This document shows, piece after piece, positions 49,575-58,227 of a DNA stretch of 58,464 nucleotides. The DNA is taken from NCBI GenBank assembly GCA_027486555.1, contig JAIXOX010000003.1:1-58464 (forward strand), given 5' to 3'. This DNA comes from Comamonadaceae bacterium (lineage in GTDB: Bacteria; Pseudomonadota; Gammaproteobacteria; Burkholderiales; Burkholderiaceae_C). Every line of letters begins with the position of its first letter. The stretch's first letter is position 1. The notes under the pieces are model-generated. The model saw nothing but the letters and a program-made list of their open reading frames with translations. It made no database searches and was not told the DNA's origin. The translations under genes and the position numbers were made by a program.

Positions 49575-49684
49575 GGTCGAAATAGATCTTGGCAGTGTAT
49601 CTTTACCAGAGTCGAAGTCAAAGTCAGGTAAACGACATCAAAAAGTCGCCCAAACGCGCTCAGCCCATCAACCCGCCCCACTTA

Positions 49685-49796
49685 GCAACCCAACACCACA
49701 CTCATAGGCTGGCTGCCCTGGTGTGATTCGTAGACCACGCGGCCGTAGGTGGAGGGGGCCGCTTTGCCTGCGGCCAGTTTGTTTTCGCGCACAAAC
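49685..49796 (-). pseudogene. Truncated second copy of the 3' end of the fusion helicase gene
   Basis: This 112-bp stretch matches 51015-51131, the last coding bases of the fusion gene, with only a few substitutions and small gaps. On the reverse strand it would read FVRENKLAAGKAAP, then STYGRVVYESHQGSQP, the same tail, but the frame before it is broken by a stop. It is the far side of the fic gene, so fic is bracketed by direct repeats. The 5' part between it and fic is not recognised. Confidence 0.75.
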
Positions 49797-49915
49797 TCTC
49801 AGTATTTGTTGCATGCAGGCAGTGACCGCGTGTCGACACCCGAACTGCGCAAGTTGCTGCCGTAGGTCATGCGCGGCGCAGCCCTGTTTGCTGCGTTTTC
49901 TGGGTTGACTGCCTG
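49797..49915. other. Gap between the helicase-tail fragment and fic
   Basis: A 119-bp stretch with no gene I can support. On the reverse strand a short frame MTYGSNLRSSGVDTR stops before the repeat, possibly the relic of a different gene joined to the helicase tail. Confidence 0.35.
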
Positions 49916-51007
49916 CTATTTCAAGCCGTACCACACACCGCGTCCGCTACCGTGCTGCTCCAGATGGTTGCGCTCGGCCAGGTCGCGGAAATGCAGCTTG
50001 AGGGTGTTGCGACTGGCACCGGTCAATTGGATGGCATCCATCATCGTGACGCGCCCGTGCTCTCTGGCGAATTCCACGATCTGCAGTGACAGCTCGGGCA
50101 GGGTGGCCAGCACGATCTTTTCGCGCTCAACCTTCTTCTCTAGGCGCCGCACCTGCTCTGCTAGCGAGCGCAAGAAGAACACCAGCCATGGCTGCCAGTT
50201 GGGCGCATCCGTGCGGATGGTTCCTTGTGTCTGGCGCAAGGCCAAGTAATAGGCTTCCTTGTTCAGCTCGATCACGCTCTCCATTGAGCTGTACGGCACA
50301 TAGGCGTATCCGGCCCGCAGCAACAGCAGGGTTGTCAGCACCCGACTCAAACGTCCGTTGCCATCCTGAAAAGGGTGTATTTCCAGAAACACCACGACGA
50401 AGATCGCGATGATCAACAAGGGGTGCAGCTTTTCCGGTACCGGCGACTTCTGCAGCTCGCCATTCACCCATGACACCAATTGAGCCATCAGCTGTGGTGT
50501 GTCAAATGGCGTGGCGGTTTCGAAGACGATGCCAATTTGTGCACCGTTTTCATCGAATGCGGCGACGCTGTTCGAATGGGTTTTGTACTGCCCCCGGTGG
50601 CGAGCATCTTTTTCGCTGTGGGTCAGCAGAACTTGGTGAAGTTGCTTGATGTGGTTCTCGTTGAACGGAATGTCCTGCCACGCGCTGAACACCATGTCCA
50701 TGAGTTCAGCGTAACCGGCCACTTCCTGTTCGTCGCGTGTGTCGAAGGACTTGATGGCCAGGTTGGAAAGCAGACGTTGCACTTCGCGGTCAGTCAGCTT
50801 GCTGCCTTCGATGCGGGTGGACGAGCCTATGCTCTCGATGGTCGCCACCCGCCGTAGCGCCAAAAGACGCTCGGGCGCAAGCGTTCCCAAAGCCCGCCAT
50901 GCGCCCTTGAATTCGTCGATTCGTGCAATCAGGCTCAGGATTTCGGGTGTGATTTGGAGGGTGTCTGAACGCAACATGAAACCAATATTACACCCATTAA
51001 CACCCAT
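49916..51007 (-). CDS. Fic family protein, class II (self-inhibited), coupled to the fusion helicase
   Basis: A 363-residue Fic protein with the complete active motif HPFQDGNGRLSR at 211-222 (catalytic H211) and an N-terminal inhibitory motif S63-TRI-E67-G68, the (S/T)xxxE(G/N) of class II Fic. A C-terminal winged-helix part (residues about 305-360) could bind DNA. Fic enzymes usually add AMP to hydroxyl groups of target proteins. The ATG directly follows the fusion gene stop (TAAATG, 0 bp), so translation is coupled; an internal ATG at codon 11 is an alternative. A repeat of the fusion gene end lies beyond its stop. Confidence 0.85.
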   Translation of the reverse strand: MGVNGCNIGFMLRSDTLQITPEILSLIARIDEFKGAWRALGTLAPERLLALRRVATIESIGSSTRIEGSKLTDREVQRLLSNLAIKSFDTRDEQEVAGYAELMDMVFSAWQDIPFNENHIKQLHQVLLTHSEKDARHRGQYKTHSNSVAAFDENGAQIGIVFETATPFDTPQLMAQLVSWVNGELQKSPVPEKLHPLLIIAIFVVVFLEIHPFQDGNGRLSRVLTTLLLLRAGYAYVPYSSMESVIELNKEAYYLALRQTQGTIRTDAPNWQPWLVFFLRSLAEQVRRLEKKVEREKIVLATLPELSLQIVEFAREHGRVTMMDAIQLTGASRNTLKLHFRDLAERNHLEQHGSGRGVWYGLK

Positions 51008-54000
51008 TTAAATGCGCAACCCAAACACCACACTCATAGGCTGGCTGCCCTGGTGTGATTGGTAGAGCACGCGGCCGTGGTAGGTGAAGGGGGCCGCTTT
51101 GCCTGCGGCCAGTTTGTTTTCGCGCACAAACAAATGGATGTCGATGCCCAAAGCGGCGTGGCGGATGATTTCTTGGCCGCGCTTGCTGCTGGGGTCGGTT
51201 GCGTTTTGGCTTTGCCAGTGAAAGTGGCTGTCATCGATCCAGTGGTCCATGTACTTGTGCTCGTCAGCCCGGCCTTGCTTGTTGATCGTGACCAGCAGGA
51301 TGTGCGCCTTTTTGGGGGCCAGCACCACATGGCCGACGTTCCAATTGCCGGGGTTGTAGGCCTCGCCAAACAGCGGCGGAATGTCTTCGCGCATGAAGGG
51401 TTCACCGATGGCCAGATCGAGCGGGTCGATGATGTGGCGCAAACGGGCCAGCGTGCGCATGTCGTCGGTGGCGGGCAAGTCATCGTAGTCCGGGTTGTTG
51501 GCCTTCAAGATGTATTGGCCGTCACGGTTTTTGGTGACCACGCGCAGCAGATATTGGTTGTCGCCGCTGTCGTCTTGCCGCTCGATGGCCACCACGCTCC
51601 CCGTGATCGAACCCGCACGGCTTGGCGTGATCAATTCCAGCAGCAAATAGTCGCCATCGAGCACCGGGTTTTTGCCACCGTTCATCGAGTTACCAGAGGC
51701 ACGCGCAATGAAGTGGCGACTCGGGTCCAGCGTGCCATAGGCCAAGGGCAAGGCCCGGTGCTCTTCGGCGTCAGCGCGGCCGGTTTTGAAATGACCGCAA
51801 GCAATTTTGAGGTTCGGAAAATACGGCAGCTCCACGACCTCACGCGGCTTGGTGGGAAAGGGAATCACGTTGTTGACCGGCTCCACAGTCACCCTGCGCA
51901 CCTCGTAAGCGGTCAGTTTGTAATCGACCAGTTCTTGAAGCATGGCCGTCAGCGGTGCACCGTCTGATTCCAAAAGAGTCTGCTTAAGCCCAAAGCTGCC
52001 ATCGATTACTTTGAACGGAACCGATGAAGGGTTTTTGAGATTGCCCCCAGTCAAAGCTGTGATGGGGTTGTTCAGCCAATAGCGTTGCCACGCGGAGTCG
52101 GTGCCCGGGGTGATCAGCATCTTTGCATCGAGGTCAGACAGTAAAGGGCGACGACGGTCTAGCACCCCACGCGAGTGTGCGGCCAATGCGACCAGCGGAA
52201 TAGGCTGGCGTAGGCCACCCAGTTCCAGCCACGCCTCGAGCGTGACGGCCATGAAGCTTTTTTTCATCTCCATGGTTTCCACGTACTGCAAAACGATTTG
52301 GAATCGCTCGGCAACGTCGGTTTCGTCCTTAGACAAATCACACATGCTTTGGACCAGCGCAAACCAATGGCCTTCACGCTGACGCATGTCCTGCATGCTG
52401 CTGCCCGAGTGGTAAAACTCGGTGAGGGTGGGCCTGCGGCCCAGCACGGCCCGAAGCGCCTCGTAATCTTTTTGCGTTCCGGCTCCATCAAGTGATTTCA
52501 GAAACTCGATGATCGATAAGTCGTAATTGACGTAACAACCGTTTGGCAGCTCCAGTGCGTTCTTTTCTGCCTTGCGCCCAAACGCCGCCAAGGCTTTGTA
52601 CGTGGCCCCCACACCAAACAGCGCTTGGGGTTTGCCCAAAAATGCCTGGTGATTGCCAATGAAGTCCAGCACCACCAACTGCTGTTTGCCATCGTGCCGA
52701 CGCAGGCCCCGGCCCAGCTGCTGCAAAAACAAAATCTTTGACTCGGTAGGCCTGAGCATCAGCACCGTGTCAATGCTGGGCAGGTCAACACCCTCGTTGA
52801 ACAAGTCCACCGAAAACACCACTTGCAAACTGCCGACTTCCAGTTTCTCAAGCGCCTGTGCACGCCCAAGCTCCGAGCCCGCGTACACCGCCGCTGCCGA
52901 AACACCAGAGCGGGTGAAATGGTCGGCCATGTAATCGGCGTGTCGGGTGGACACGCAAAAGGCCAGCGTGCGCTTTTGGGCTTTGGCTCGCCATTGCGTC
53001 AGCGCATGGCGCGCACGCGCCAAAGTGGCCAGCTTGTTGCTCAGCTCTTCCGGGTCAAATCGACCGTTTCGCCAAGGCACTTCTTTGTAATCCACCGACT
53101 CGTCGTGTATGCCGTAGTAATGAAACGGTGCCAGCAAGCCGCTGGAGATGCCCTCAAACAAGGGGCAGCCAAAAACCAAGTTGTCGTCACACAGCGACAA
53201 GATGTCTGACTGGTCTGTGCGGTCTGGCGTGGCCGTCAAGCCCAACATGAACGACGGCGCAAAGTGCGCTAACAAACGGCGGTAGGTCGCTGCCGCTGCG
53301 TGGTGAAACTCATCGACCACGATGTAATCGAAGTGCTGCGGTGCAAAGCGCTCCAGGTGCGACGCTTTGCCCAGCGTCTGCACCGACGCGCACAGCACAT
53401 CCACATCGCCATCGCGGCTGCGGCCCGTGAAATAACCCACGCGCTTGCCCGGCAAGATGCGAATGAACGTGGACGCCGCTTGGTTCAAGATTTCTTCGCG
53501 GTGCGCCACAAACAAAATCCGCCTTGCCCCCATGCGCACCGCATCAAACGCCGCCAGCCAAGTCTTGCCCAAGCCTGTTGCCAATACCACCAAGCCGCGC
53601 CGATAACCGTTGTTTCGGGTTTCAGCCAAAGCGCGCAGCGCGTCTTGTTGAATCGCGTTGGGTTCTGGCGGCGCTTCTTGCTCGTGGCTGCCCGGGGCCA
53701 CCGAGCGTGAAGGGGGCAAGCGCCGCTGCTCATAGGCCTCGATCCAACTGTCGGTCAAGGCGATGCTTTTGGGGTTGGCAAAGAGTTCTTCAAACCGCTG
53801 GCGTGCCTCCATATAACCGGCATCTTGGGGGAACACCACGCGGTAGTTCCACTCCAGCCCATCGCGCAGCGCTGTGCGGCTGATGTTGCTGGACCCGATG
53901 AAGGCCGTGCCCGCCACCAACTGGCCATCCTCCACACGGGCGAATACATAAGCCTTGAGGTGAAAACTGTCTTGGTTTTGTGTCGCGAAAACGCGCACCT

Positions 54001-54862
54001 CGGCACCGCTTTCTTGCAGCAACAGCAGCAAGCGCAAAGCCTCCGGGTCGGTGATGTCCAGATAGTCGCTGGTCAACACCCGCACGCGATGCATGCCACC
54101 CGCTTCGGCCATGGCCTGCAAATCGGGCCACAGCAAACGCAGCCCCGAGGTCTTGATAAAGGACACCGCCAAATCGGCTTGGTTAGATCGCGCAAAAGCA
54201 GCCGACAGGTGCGGCAAAAAATGATCGTCGCCGCCCGTCACCAGCCGCTGGTCTGGCCCCGTTGCACGAAAGGCCAAGGCGTTGGTCCAGCTTTCAGTGC
54301 GGTCAGGCCGCTGGTCTTGGGTCTGCCACAACTCGATGCGCTGAAACTCGGGCATGGCCCCCAGCCACGCACGCACAGTGGGCTCGTCCGCATCGGTGAA
54401 CCGACGCCCATCGTGCGAGCGCTCACCGCTGCCCAGCTTGTAACTCACGTACATGCGGCCACCCGCTTTGAGTGCAGCCCACAGCTTGGACAAGACCCCG
54501 TGCATGTCCGAAAGGGGCACATGCAAAAGACTGGCGCAGCACCAGATCGCATCGTATTGGGCCACCTCGTCCACATCCTCAAAACGCCGAACATCCACCG
54601 CAAAACCACAGTGCTCACTGGCCCGCTTGGCCAGTTCTTGCGAGGCATCAAATGCGCTGACGTTGAAACCCAGATCGGCAAATGCGCGTGCATCACGCCC
54701 CGAGCCACAGCCTGCGTCCAAGATGCTTGCGCCGGGGGCGAGCCCGTTGAGAAAGCGTTCGTAAATCGGACTCATGTCCACCCGCAAAGTGGAGCTGAAA
54801 AACTGCTCGGCGCGGTCGTTGTAATAGCCAACTGTGGACGATGGATCGGGTTGGTTGGTCAT
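51008..54862 (-). CDS. Multidomain fusion: methyltransferase, PLD nuclease, SF2 helicase, S24-like module, DUF3427
   Basis: A 1284-residue protein. Order of domains, numbered from the ATG at 54862: class I SAM methyltransferase (about 10-200; motif I ILDAGCGSGRD at 47-57, D72; TehB/UbiE-like, no DNA-methylase NPPY); PLD-like nuclease (about 205-375; HxK at 301/303 and GSSN at 323-326); SF2 helicase (about 400-780; ATGLGKT 428-434, DEFHH 517-521, GLTATPDR 541-548, QQLGRGLRR 714-722); S24/LexA-like module (GNSM, S1059); DUF3427 tail (about 1150-1260). PLD-helicase-DUF3427 proteins are known in bacteria as probable defence ATPases; the added methyltransferase and S24 part are less usual. The upstream start at TTG 54910 is possible. 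It is coupled to fic. Confidence 0.85.
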   Translation of the reverse strand: MTNQPDPSSTVGYYNDRAEQFFSSTLRVDMSPIYERFLNGLAPGASILDAGCGSGRDARAFADLGFNVSAFDASQELAKRASEHCGFAVDVRRFEDVDEVAQYDAIWCCASLLHVPLSDMHGVLSKLWAALKAGGRMYVSYKLGSGERSHDGRRFTDADEPTVRAWLGAMPEFQRIELWQTQDQRPDRTESWTNALAFRATGPDQRLVTGGDDHFLPHLSAAFARSNQADLAVSFIKTSGLRLLWPDLQAMAEAGGMHRVRVLTSDYLDITDPEALRLLLLLQESGAEVRVFATQNQDSFHLKAYVFARVEDGQLVAGTAFIGSSNISRTALRDGLEWNYRVVFPQDAGYMEARQRFEELFANPKSIALTDSWIEAYEQRRLPPSRSVAPGSHEQEAPPEPNAIQQDALRALAETRNNGYRRGLVVLATGLGKTWLAAFDAVRMGARRILFVAHREEILNQAASTFIRILPGKRVGYFTGRSRDGDVDVLCASVQTLGKASHLERFAPQHFDYIVVDEFHHAAAATYRRLLAHFAPSFMLGLTATPDRTDQSDILSLCDDNLVFGCPLFEGISSGLLAPFHYYGIHDESVDYKEVPWRNGRFDPEELSNKLATLARARHALTQWRAKAQKRTLAFCVSTRHADYMADHFTRSGVSAAAVYAGSELGRAQALEKLEVGSLQVVFSVDLFNEGVDLPSIDTVLMLRPTESKILFLQQLGRGLRRHDGKQQLVVLDFIGNHQAFLGKPQALFGVGATYKALAAFGRKAEKNALELPNGCYVNYDLSIIEFLKSLDGAGTQKDYEALRAVLGRRPTLTEFYHSGSSMQDMRQREGHWFALVQSMCDLSKDETDVAERFQIVLQYVETMEMKKSFMAVTLEAWLELGGLRQPIPLVALAAHSRGVLDRRRPLLSDLDAKMLITPGTDSAWQRYWLNNPITALTGGNLKNPSSVPFKVIDGSFGLKQTLLESDGAPLTAMLQELVDYKLTAYEVRRVTVEPVNNVIPFPTKPREVVELPYFPNLKIACGHFKTGRADAEEHRALPLAYGTLDPSRHFIARASGNSMNGGKNPVLDGDYLLLELITPSRAGSITGSVVAIERQDDSGDNQYLLRVVTKNRDGQYILKANNPDYDDLPATDDMRTLARLRHIIDPLDLAIGEPFMREDIPPLFGEAYNPGNWNVGHVVLAPKKAHILLVTINKQGRADEHKYMDHWIDDSHFHWQSQNATDPSSKRGQEIIRHAALGIDIHLFVRENKLAAGKAAPFTYHGRVLYQSHQGSQPMSVVFGLRI
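51015..51131. repeat. Direct repeat, intact copy inside the fusion gene 3' end
   Basis: The partner of 49685-49796, in the same orientation, about 1.3 kb apart. Recombination between the two would remove fic. Confidence 0.8.
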
Positions 54863-55289
54863 TGGTTGGCGAGATGGCAGGTCATTCTTAATGCTTTGAA
54901 TTGTCCCCAATTTTCAATCCAGGGCCTTTTATGAAGAAATTGATAAATTCGCCATCGCATCAATTTTTTTATTTGAAGTGTATGGATGACTGCATAAGGC
55001 TGGTAGCGGGCCGTCACAGTGAGCATGTGAGCGGTAGTGGCCGACCCAGTGCAGTCGCTCATTGCACAGCCACAAAGCCGTCGCCTTTCTAAGCACTGTG
55101 CTATGGCGTGTCCCAACTCCATGTGCAAATCTAAAGTGGGCTGAATTAACTTGCTAACAGACCTAATTCAGCAACCGTGTGGCGGTCAACGAAGCAAGGG
55201 TGGCGGGTTGTATGGCTGAATTTAGTAATATTGCAACATTAATTCCACTTGTTACAAATTACGTTGGGCATCCAAATTGGGGAACAGGA
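54863..55289. other. Intergenic region between the divergent fusion gene and a small secreted protein
   Basis: It holds no supported gene. It is richer in A+T than its flanks near 54940-54980 and includes an inverted repeat GCTGAATTA (55140-55148) / TAATTCAGC (55164-55172) with a 15-base spacer. Promoters for both flanking genes are expected here, but none is clear enough to name. Confidence 0.4.
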
Positions 55290-55649
55290 ATGCATACAAC
55301 CAAAGCTATGAGCATTATTTCTCTTGTCCTTGCTATAGGGCATAGCACGGTCGCCTTCGCCTATGATCCAACCGATTGTTTGAACGACGTTGCCGAGCTA
55401 GACCCCAAGATCAATATCGGGTCGGCAACCGAGCTTTGCTCAGGTGCTTGGACGCCTGAGCCCGCAAAGTGCTACGGCCTTGTATCAAAAGTCGATGAAG
55501 GCATTATTCGCGGCATCGCCGTTGAACTTTGTGCTGGTTCCGTAAATTCAGAAAAGACCATTGCTTGCTACACAAAGGCAGGCACGGAAAGAAGACTGAA
55601 CCGTGGGCTCTCAACGACGCTTTGTAGTGCAAGAAAGCATAAAAATTAG
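55290..55649 (+). CDS. Small secreted cysteine-containing repeat protein, function unknown
   Basis: A 119-residue protein with a signal peptide (MHTTKAMSIISLVLAIGHST, cleaved near AFA-YD). The mature part has three related units of about 35 residues each ending in a paired-cysteine motif, ELCSG, ELCAGS and TLCS, with CYGL and CYTKA between, so disulfides are likely. The ATG at 55290 has GGAACAGG before it; a longer frame upstream was rejected. Lower GC than flanking genes suggests transfer. I do not recognise the family; it lies between the fusion helicase and a TIR gene. Confidence 0.55.
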   Translation: MHTTKAMSIISLVLAIGHSTVAFAYDPTDCLNDVAELDPKINIGSATELCSGAWTPEPAKCYGLVSKVDEGIIRGIAVELCAGSVNSEKTIACYTKAGTERRLNRGLSTTLCSARKHKN

Positions 55650-55914
55650 CGCACGCCCAGCCCATCCATTAAGCGGGACAGTCATCCCCCGTTCTGTCTC
55701 CAGCATGCCCTTACCGGGAGCGTTGAGCATCCGGTTTAAGTACCTGTCACGAACCGTTCTTGGCCGACGTAGCCAGCCGGACCATCGTGTGCAAAAGGCA
55801 GCGCCCGCTGCATCTGCGTCAACCATCAATATCTCAGACGCTTTCATTTTTTGGTCTGACAAAGACTGGTTGCTGACTTTCGACTCGAAACCGTCGAGCC
55901 TGACGCAAGCTGAG
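55650..55914. other. Gap between the secreted protein and the TIR gene
   Basis: No gene is supported. A frame runs through it on the plus strand, but it is only an extension overlapping the TIR gene. It may be remnant DNA. Confidence 0.3.
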
Positions 55915-56622
55915 CTAAGTCGAGATCTTGACCAATTCAGCGATCTTTTCCGCTACTTTGGCCATAGTGTCTTCCTTAGTATCTAGACCAGTTCGGGAGG
56001 CAAGCAAAGGACTCACGTTACGCAATTCATCGTAGGTTGTCTCATGAACGATGGGTACCAGACGATTGCCAGCAAGTAGGGCGGAAAGCTCTTTCTCGGC
56101 TACGCCCTGATTTGGAAGCCCCTTGATGAAGTTCGGCGTAACCAAAACAAGACCAATGCGCGAATTCGCCAACCCCCGGTCAATGGTCCGCATCATCGGC
56201 ACACCGAGACCAAGGTCCAATTCACTGAACCATGTTTTGACGCCTACAGCCTTGAGCGCGTCGTCAAGATCCTTGGCTGCACCCTGCCGGTCTGGCCATG
56301 CGTGACACAGGAAACAATCGCGCAGATCGGGCTGTTGAGCAGCCACTCTTTCTACGGCCTCGCGGACTGGCGTGAGGGATTGCACTTGCGCCTGGGTGTA
56401 CAAGACAGTGGAGCCTGTGCGAGACCAACGTGGGCGGGAACTGCTGCTTGATCGACCGCCACTGCTCCAACTCAACGAGGATGAGGAATACGAAGGGTAG
56501 GAGGGGCTGCTGTATCCACCGCTATAGCCATAGCCATGACCGTAACGGTATCGACATGCAGGACAGGCAGCCGCAGCTGCAGCCGAATTGTGTCCACGAA
56601 CGGGTGCTGTGCATTGAGCCAT
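55915..56622 (-). CDS. TIR-domain protein with N-terminal Cys/His motif and low-complexity linker
   Basis: A 235-residue protein. Residues 1-25 hold C4, H11, C20 and C23 (MAQCTAPVRGH, then CPAC), a possible zinc site. Residues 26-68 are a Ser/Tyr/Gly-rich linker. The TIR domain runs from about 101: DCFLCHAWPDRQGAAKDL, WFSELDLGLG (131-140), then GLANSRIGLVLVTPNF. Bacterial TIR domains often break down NAD+ on phage infection; the glutamate in WFSEL is a candidate catalytic residue. A TTTGGAGTT ribosome binding site precedes the ATG. No partner gene is adjacent, so it may act alone or with an HNH nuclease encoded upstream. Confidence 0.75.
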   Translation of the reverse strand: MAQCTAPVRGHNSAAAAAACPACRYRYGHGYGYSGGYSSPSYPSYSSSSLSWSSGGRSSSSSRPRWSRTGSTVLYTQAQVQSLTPVREAVERVAAQQPDLRDCFLCHAWPDRQGAAKDLDDALKAVGVKTWFSELDLGLGVPMMRTIDRGLANSRIGLVLVTPNFIKGLPNQGVAEKELSALLAGNRLVPIVHETTYDELRNVSPLLASRTGLDTKEDTMAKVAEKIAELVKIST

Positions 56623-56728
56623 TTTTTAACTCCAAATTTCAAAGACAGACAAATCTTACGTCTGGAACAGATAAATCTAATGACCGCAACCTCTGCACAA
56701 CTGCCATTCAATTCGCAACCCCAGCCTT

Positions 56729-57505
56729 TCACAAAAACCCAAACCGCCTTGCATGCGCCTCCAAAAACGCTGCCGCAGGCCGAAAGCGTTCCGGCAGGCG
56801 AATCGCTTGCCCTTGGCATTGCGCCAGGCTGGTTTGTGCAAACGGGTCCAACTCGGCGTGGCGCAGCGCTTCGCCCACGCGGATGGTGAAGTCTGGCAGC
56901 ACCGTGATCAGGCCTTGGTCGTAGGCGCGGTCGTGCAGGGCCGACAGGCACAGGCCGTTGCTGGGGTTCAGGCGGTTTTGGGTGTCCATGCTCCACGGCA
57001 CGATGTGGCTGGCCACCAGCAGTTTGGGCACGCGCAATCCGCTCATGCAACAGGTGGCGTTGTAGCTGGCCAATATGGTGCGGCGAAAGCGCGCTTGGTT
57101 CACCCGCACCTGCACAAGCGCCATGGTGGTTTTGCCTTCGGCAATCTCGGGCACCTCGTCCAGCACGTCCACAAATGGGGGCAAGCCGTTTTGTTCGGCG
57201 TAGTGGCCGAATGCCGTGGCCGCTTCGGTGACCAAGGGGTCGTTGGCCGCCAAAAATTCATCCCAAATTTGTTTGTCCAGCTTGGACGCATTGCCCATGC
57301 CACGCCGACCGCTGGCCACAATTTGTGGGTCAAGGCTGGCCAAGTTGACCAGCTTCATGGCCACTGCGCTGGCGGTGCGCCCAATCCACTGCGACAACTG
57401 CACGATGCGCGGTTGGTTGCGGTGCAGCTGACCAAATGGCAGCTGCAGGTAAATGTGAAACGCCGCCAGTGTTTCGCTGCGTGTCCAGTCGGTGGATCGT
57501 GCCAT
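56729..57505 (-). CDS. HNH endonuclease domain protein
   Basis: A 258-residue protein. The N-terminal region (residues 1-120) is not recognised; the HNH part is TCCMSGLRVPKLLVASHIVPW (C152/C153, H167), NGLCLS (N183), LHDRAYDQGL (H191). This arrangement matches HNH_2 nucleases that occur in restriction and defence loci. It shows no methyltransferase partner, apart from the distant fusion gene. It lies upstream of the TIR gene, same strand, 106 bp gap. DNA target unknown. Confidence 0.78.
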   Translation of the reverse strand: MARSTDWTRSETLAAFHIYLQLPFGQLHRNQPRIVQLSQWIGRTASAVAMKLVNLASLDPQIVASGRRGMGNASKLDKQIWDEFLAANDPLVTEAATAFGHYAEQNGLPPFVDVLDEVPEIAEGKTTMALVQVRVNQARFRRTILASYNATCCMSGLRVPKLLVASHIVPWSMDTQNRLNPSNGLCLSALHDRAYDQGLITVLPDFTIRVGEALRHAELDPFAQTSLAQCQGQAIRLPERFRPAAAFLEAHARRFGFL

Positions 57506-57530
57506 CTTGTGTTCTCCCTGAACGCAGATG

Positions 57531-57953
57531 TTAGCGGTCGTCGGGCCAAGGGACCGGTTTGGCTTGTCTGCGCAAGTCGTTGGGGCGGGTGTTTTGCCGG
57601 AAGGTGTCGGGTGGCCTGAAGCATTCTTCGGTCGTCACCATATAGACCGTCCAATCGCCGTACAGCTTGCCGTCAAAGCACAAAAGGTCGCCGTCGAGTT
57701 GCAGTTCCAAAAACGTGTCGTTGCTGCCAGTGAGCATGTGGGCGTCGCTCAGGCTGGTGAACTCGACATTCATGCTGCAAGCGTAGGTGGTGTGAACGTG
57801 TTTGAGCGGGCCAAGGGCGGGGCCATCAAAACCCCAGTCGTTCATGGCTTCATGAGGCGAATCGCGGCCATGGAACAAGCCCAAATACATGCCGGGTTTT
57901 TGGGGCCGAATGCCGTAAACGGGTGCATTGGTCGGTTGTGCGTGGTTGGGCAT
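57531..57953 (-). CDS. Hypothetical protein next to the HNH gene
   Basis: A 140-residue protein I do not recognise. It starts MPNHAQPTNAPVYGIRPQKP, has GMYLGLFHGRDSPHEAMNDWGFDGP and a segment rich in aromatic residues (FDGKLYGDWTVYMVTTEE), and no signal peptide. It lies 25 bp upstream of the HNH gene on the same strand, which suggests co-transcription. Confidence 0.55.
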   Translation of the reverse strand: MPNHAQPTNAPVYGIRPQKPGMYLGLFHGRDSPHEAMNDWGFDGPALGPLKHVHTTYACSMNVEFTSLSDAHMLTGSNDTFLELQLDGDLLCFDGKLYGDWTVYMVTTEECFRPPDTFRQNTRPNDLRRQAKPVPWPDDR

Positions 57954-58227
57954 ATCGCCTCCTTGTTGCTAAGGCGCTCAGCTTACGAATGGGGCGGGGC
58001 TTTGTGTACCAGGGCTTTGCCTGGGGTGCGGTGGGTTGTTCAGGCGCTAAGCCGCAACCGAATGCGCAGACAGATTGACCTGAAGCCTCTCGCACACAGC
58101 CCTGAAAATGGCCGCAAGGTTGTCCATCCTGGGATTGCCTTTGGGCTAAAGCATCCGGTGCAGACAATTGATTGCGCCGTCTTAGCCATGAGCCATGACG
58201 GCCATGTCGCTGACGCTGTGTTGACAG

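Noticed and set aside
55603..55986. 127-residue plus-strand frame between the secreted protein and TIR gene
   Set aside because: Overlaps both neighbours in other frames, no ribosome binding site, no family.
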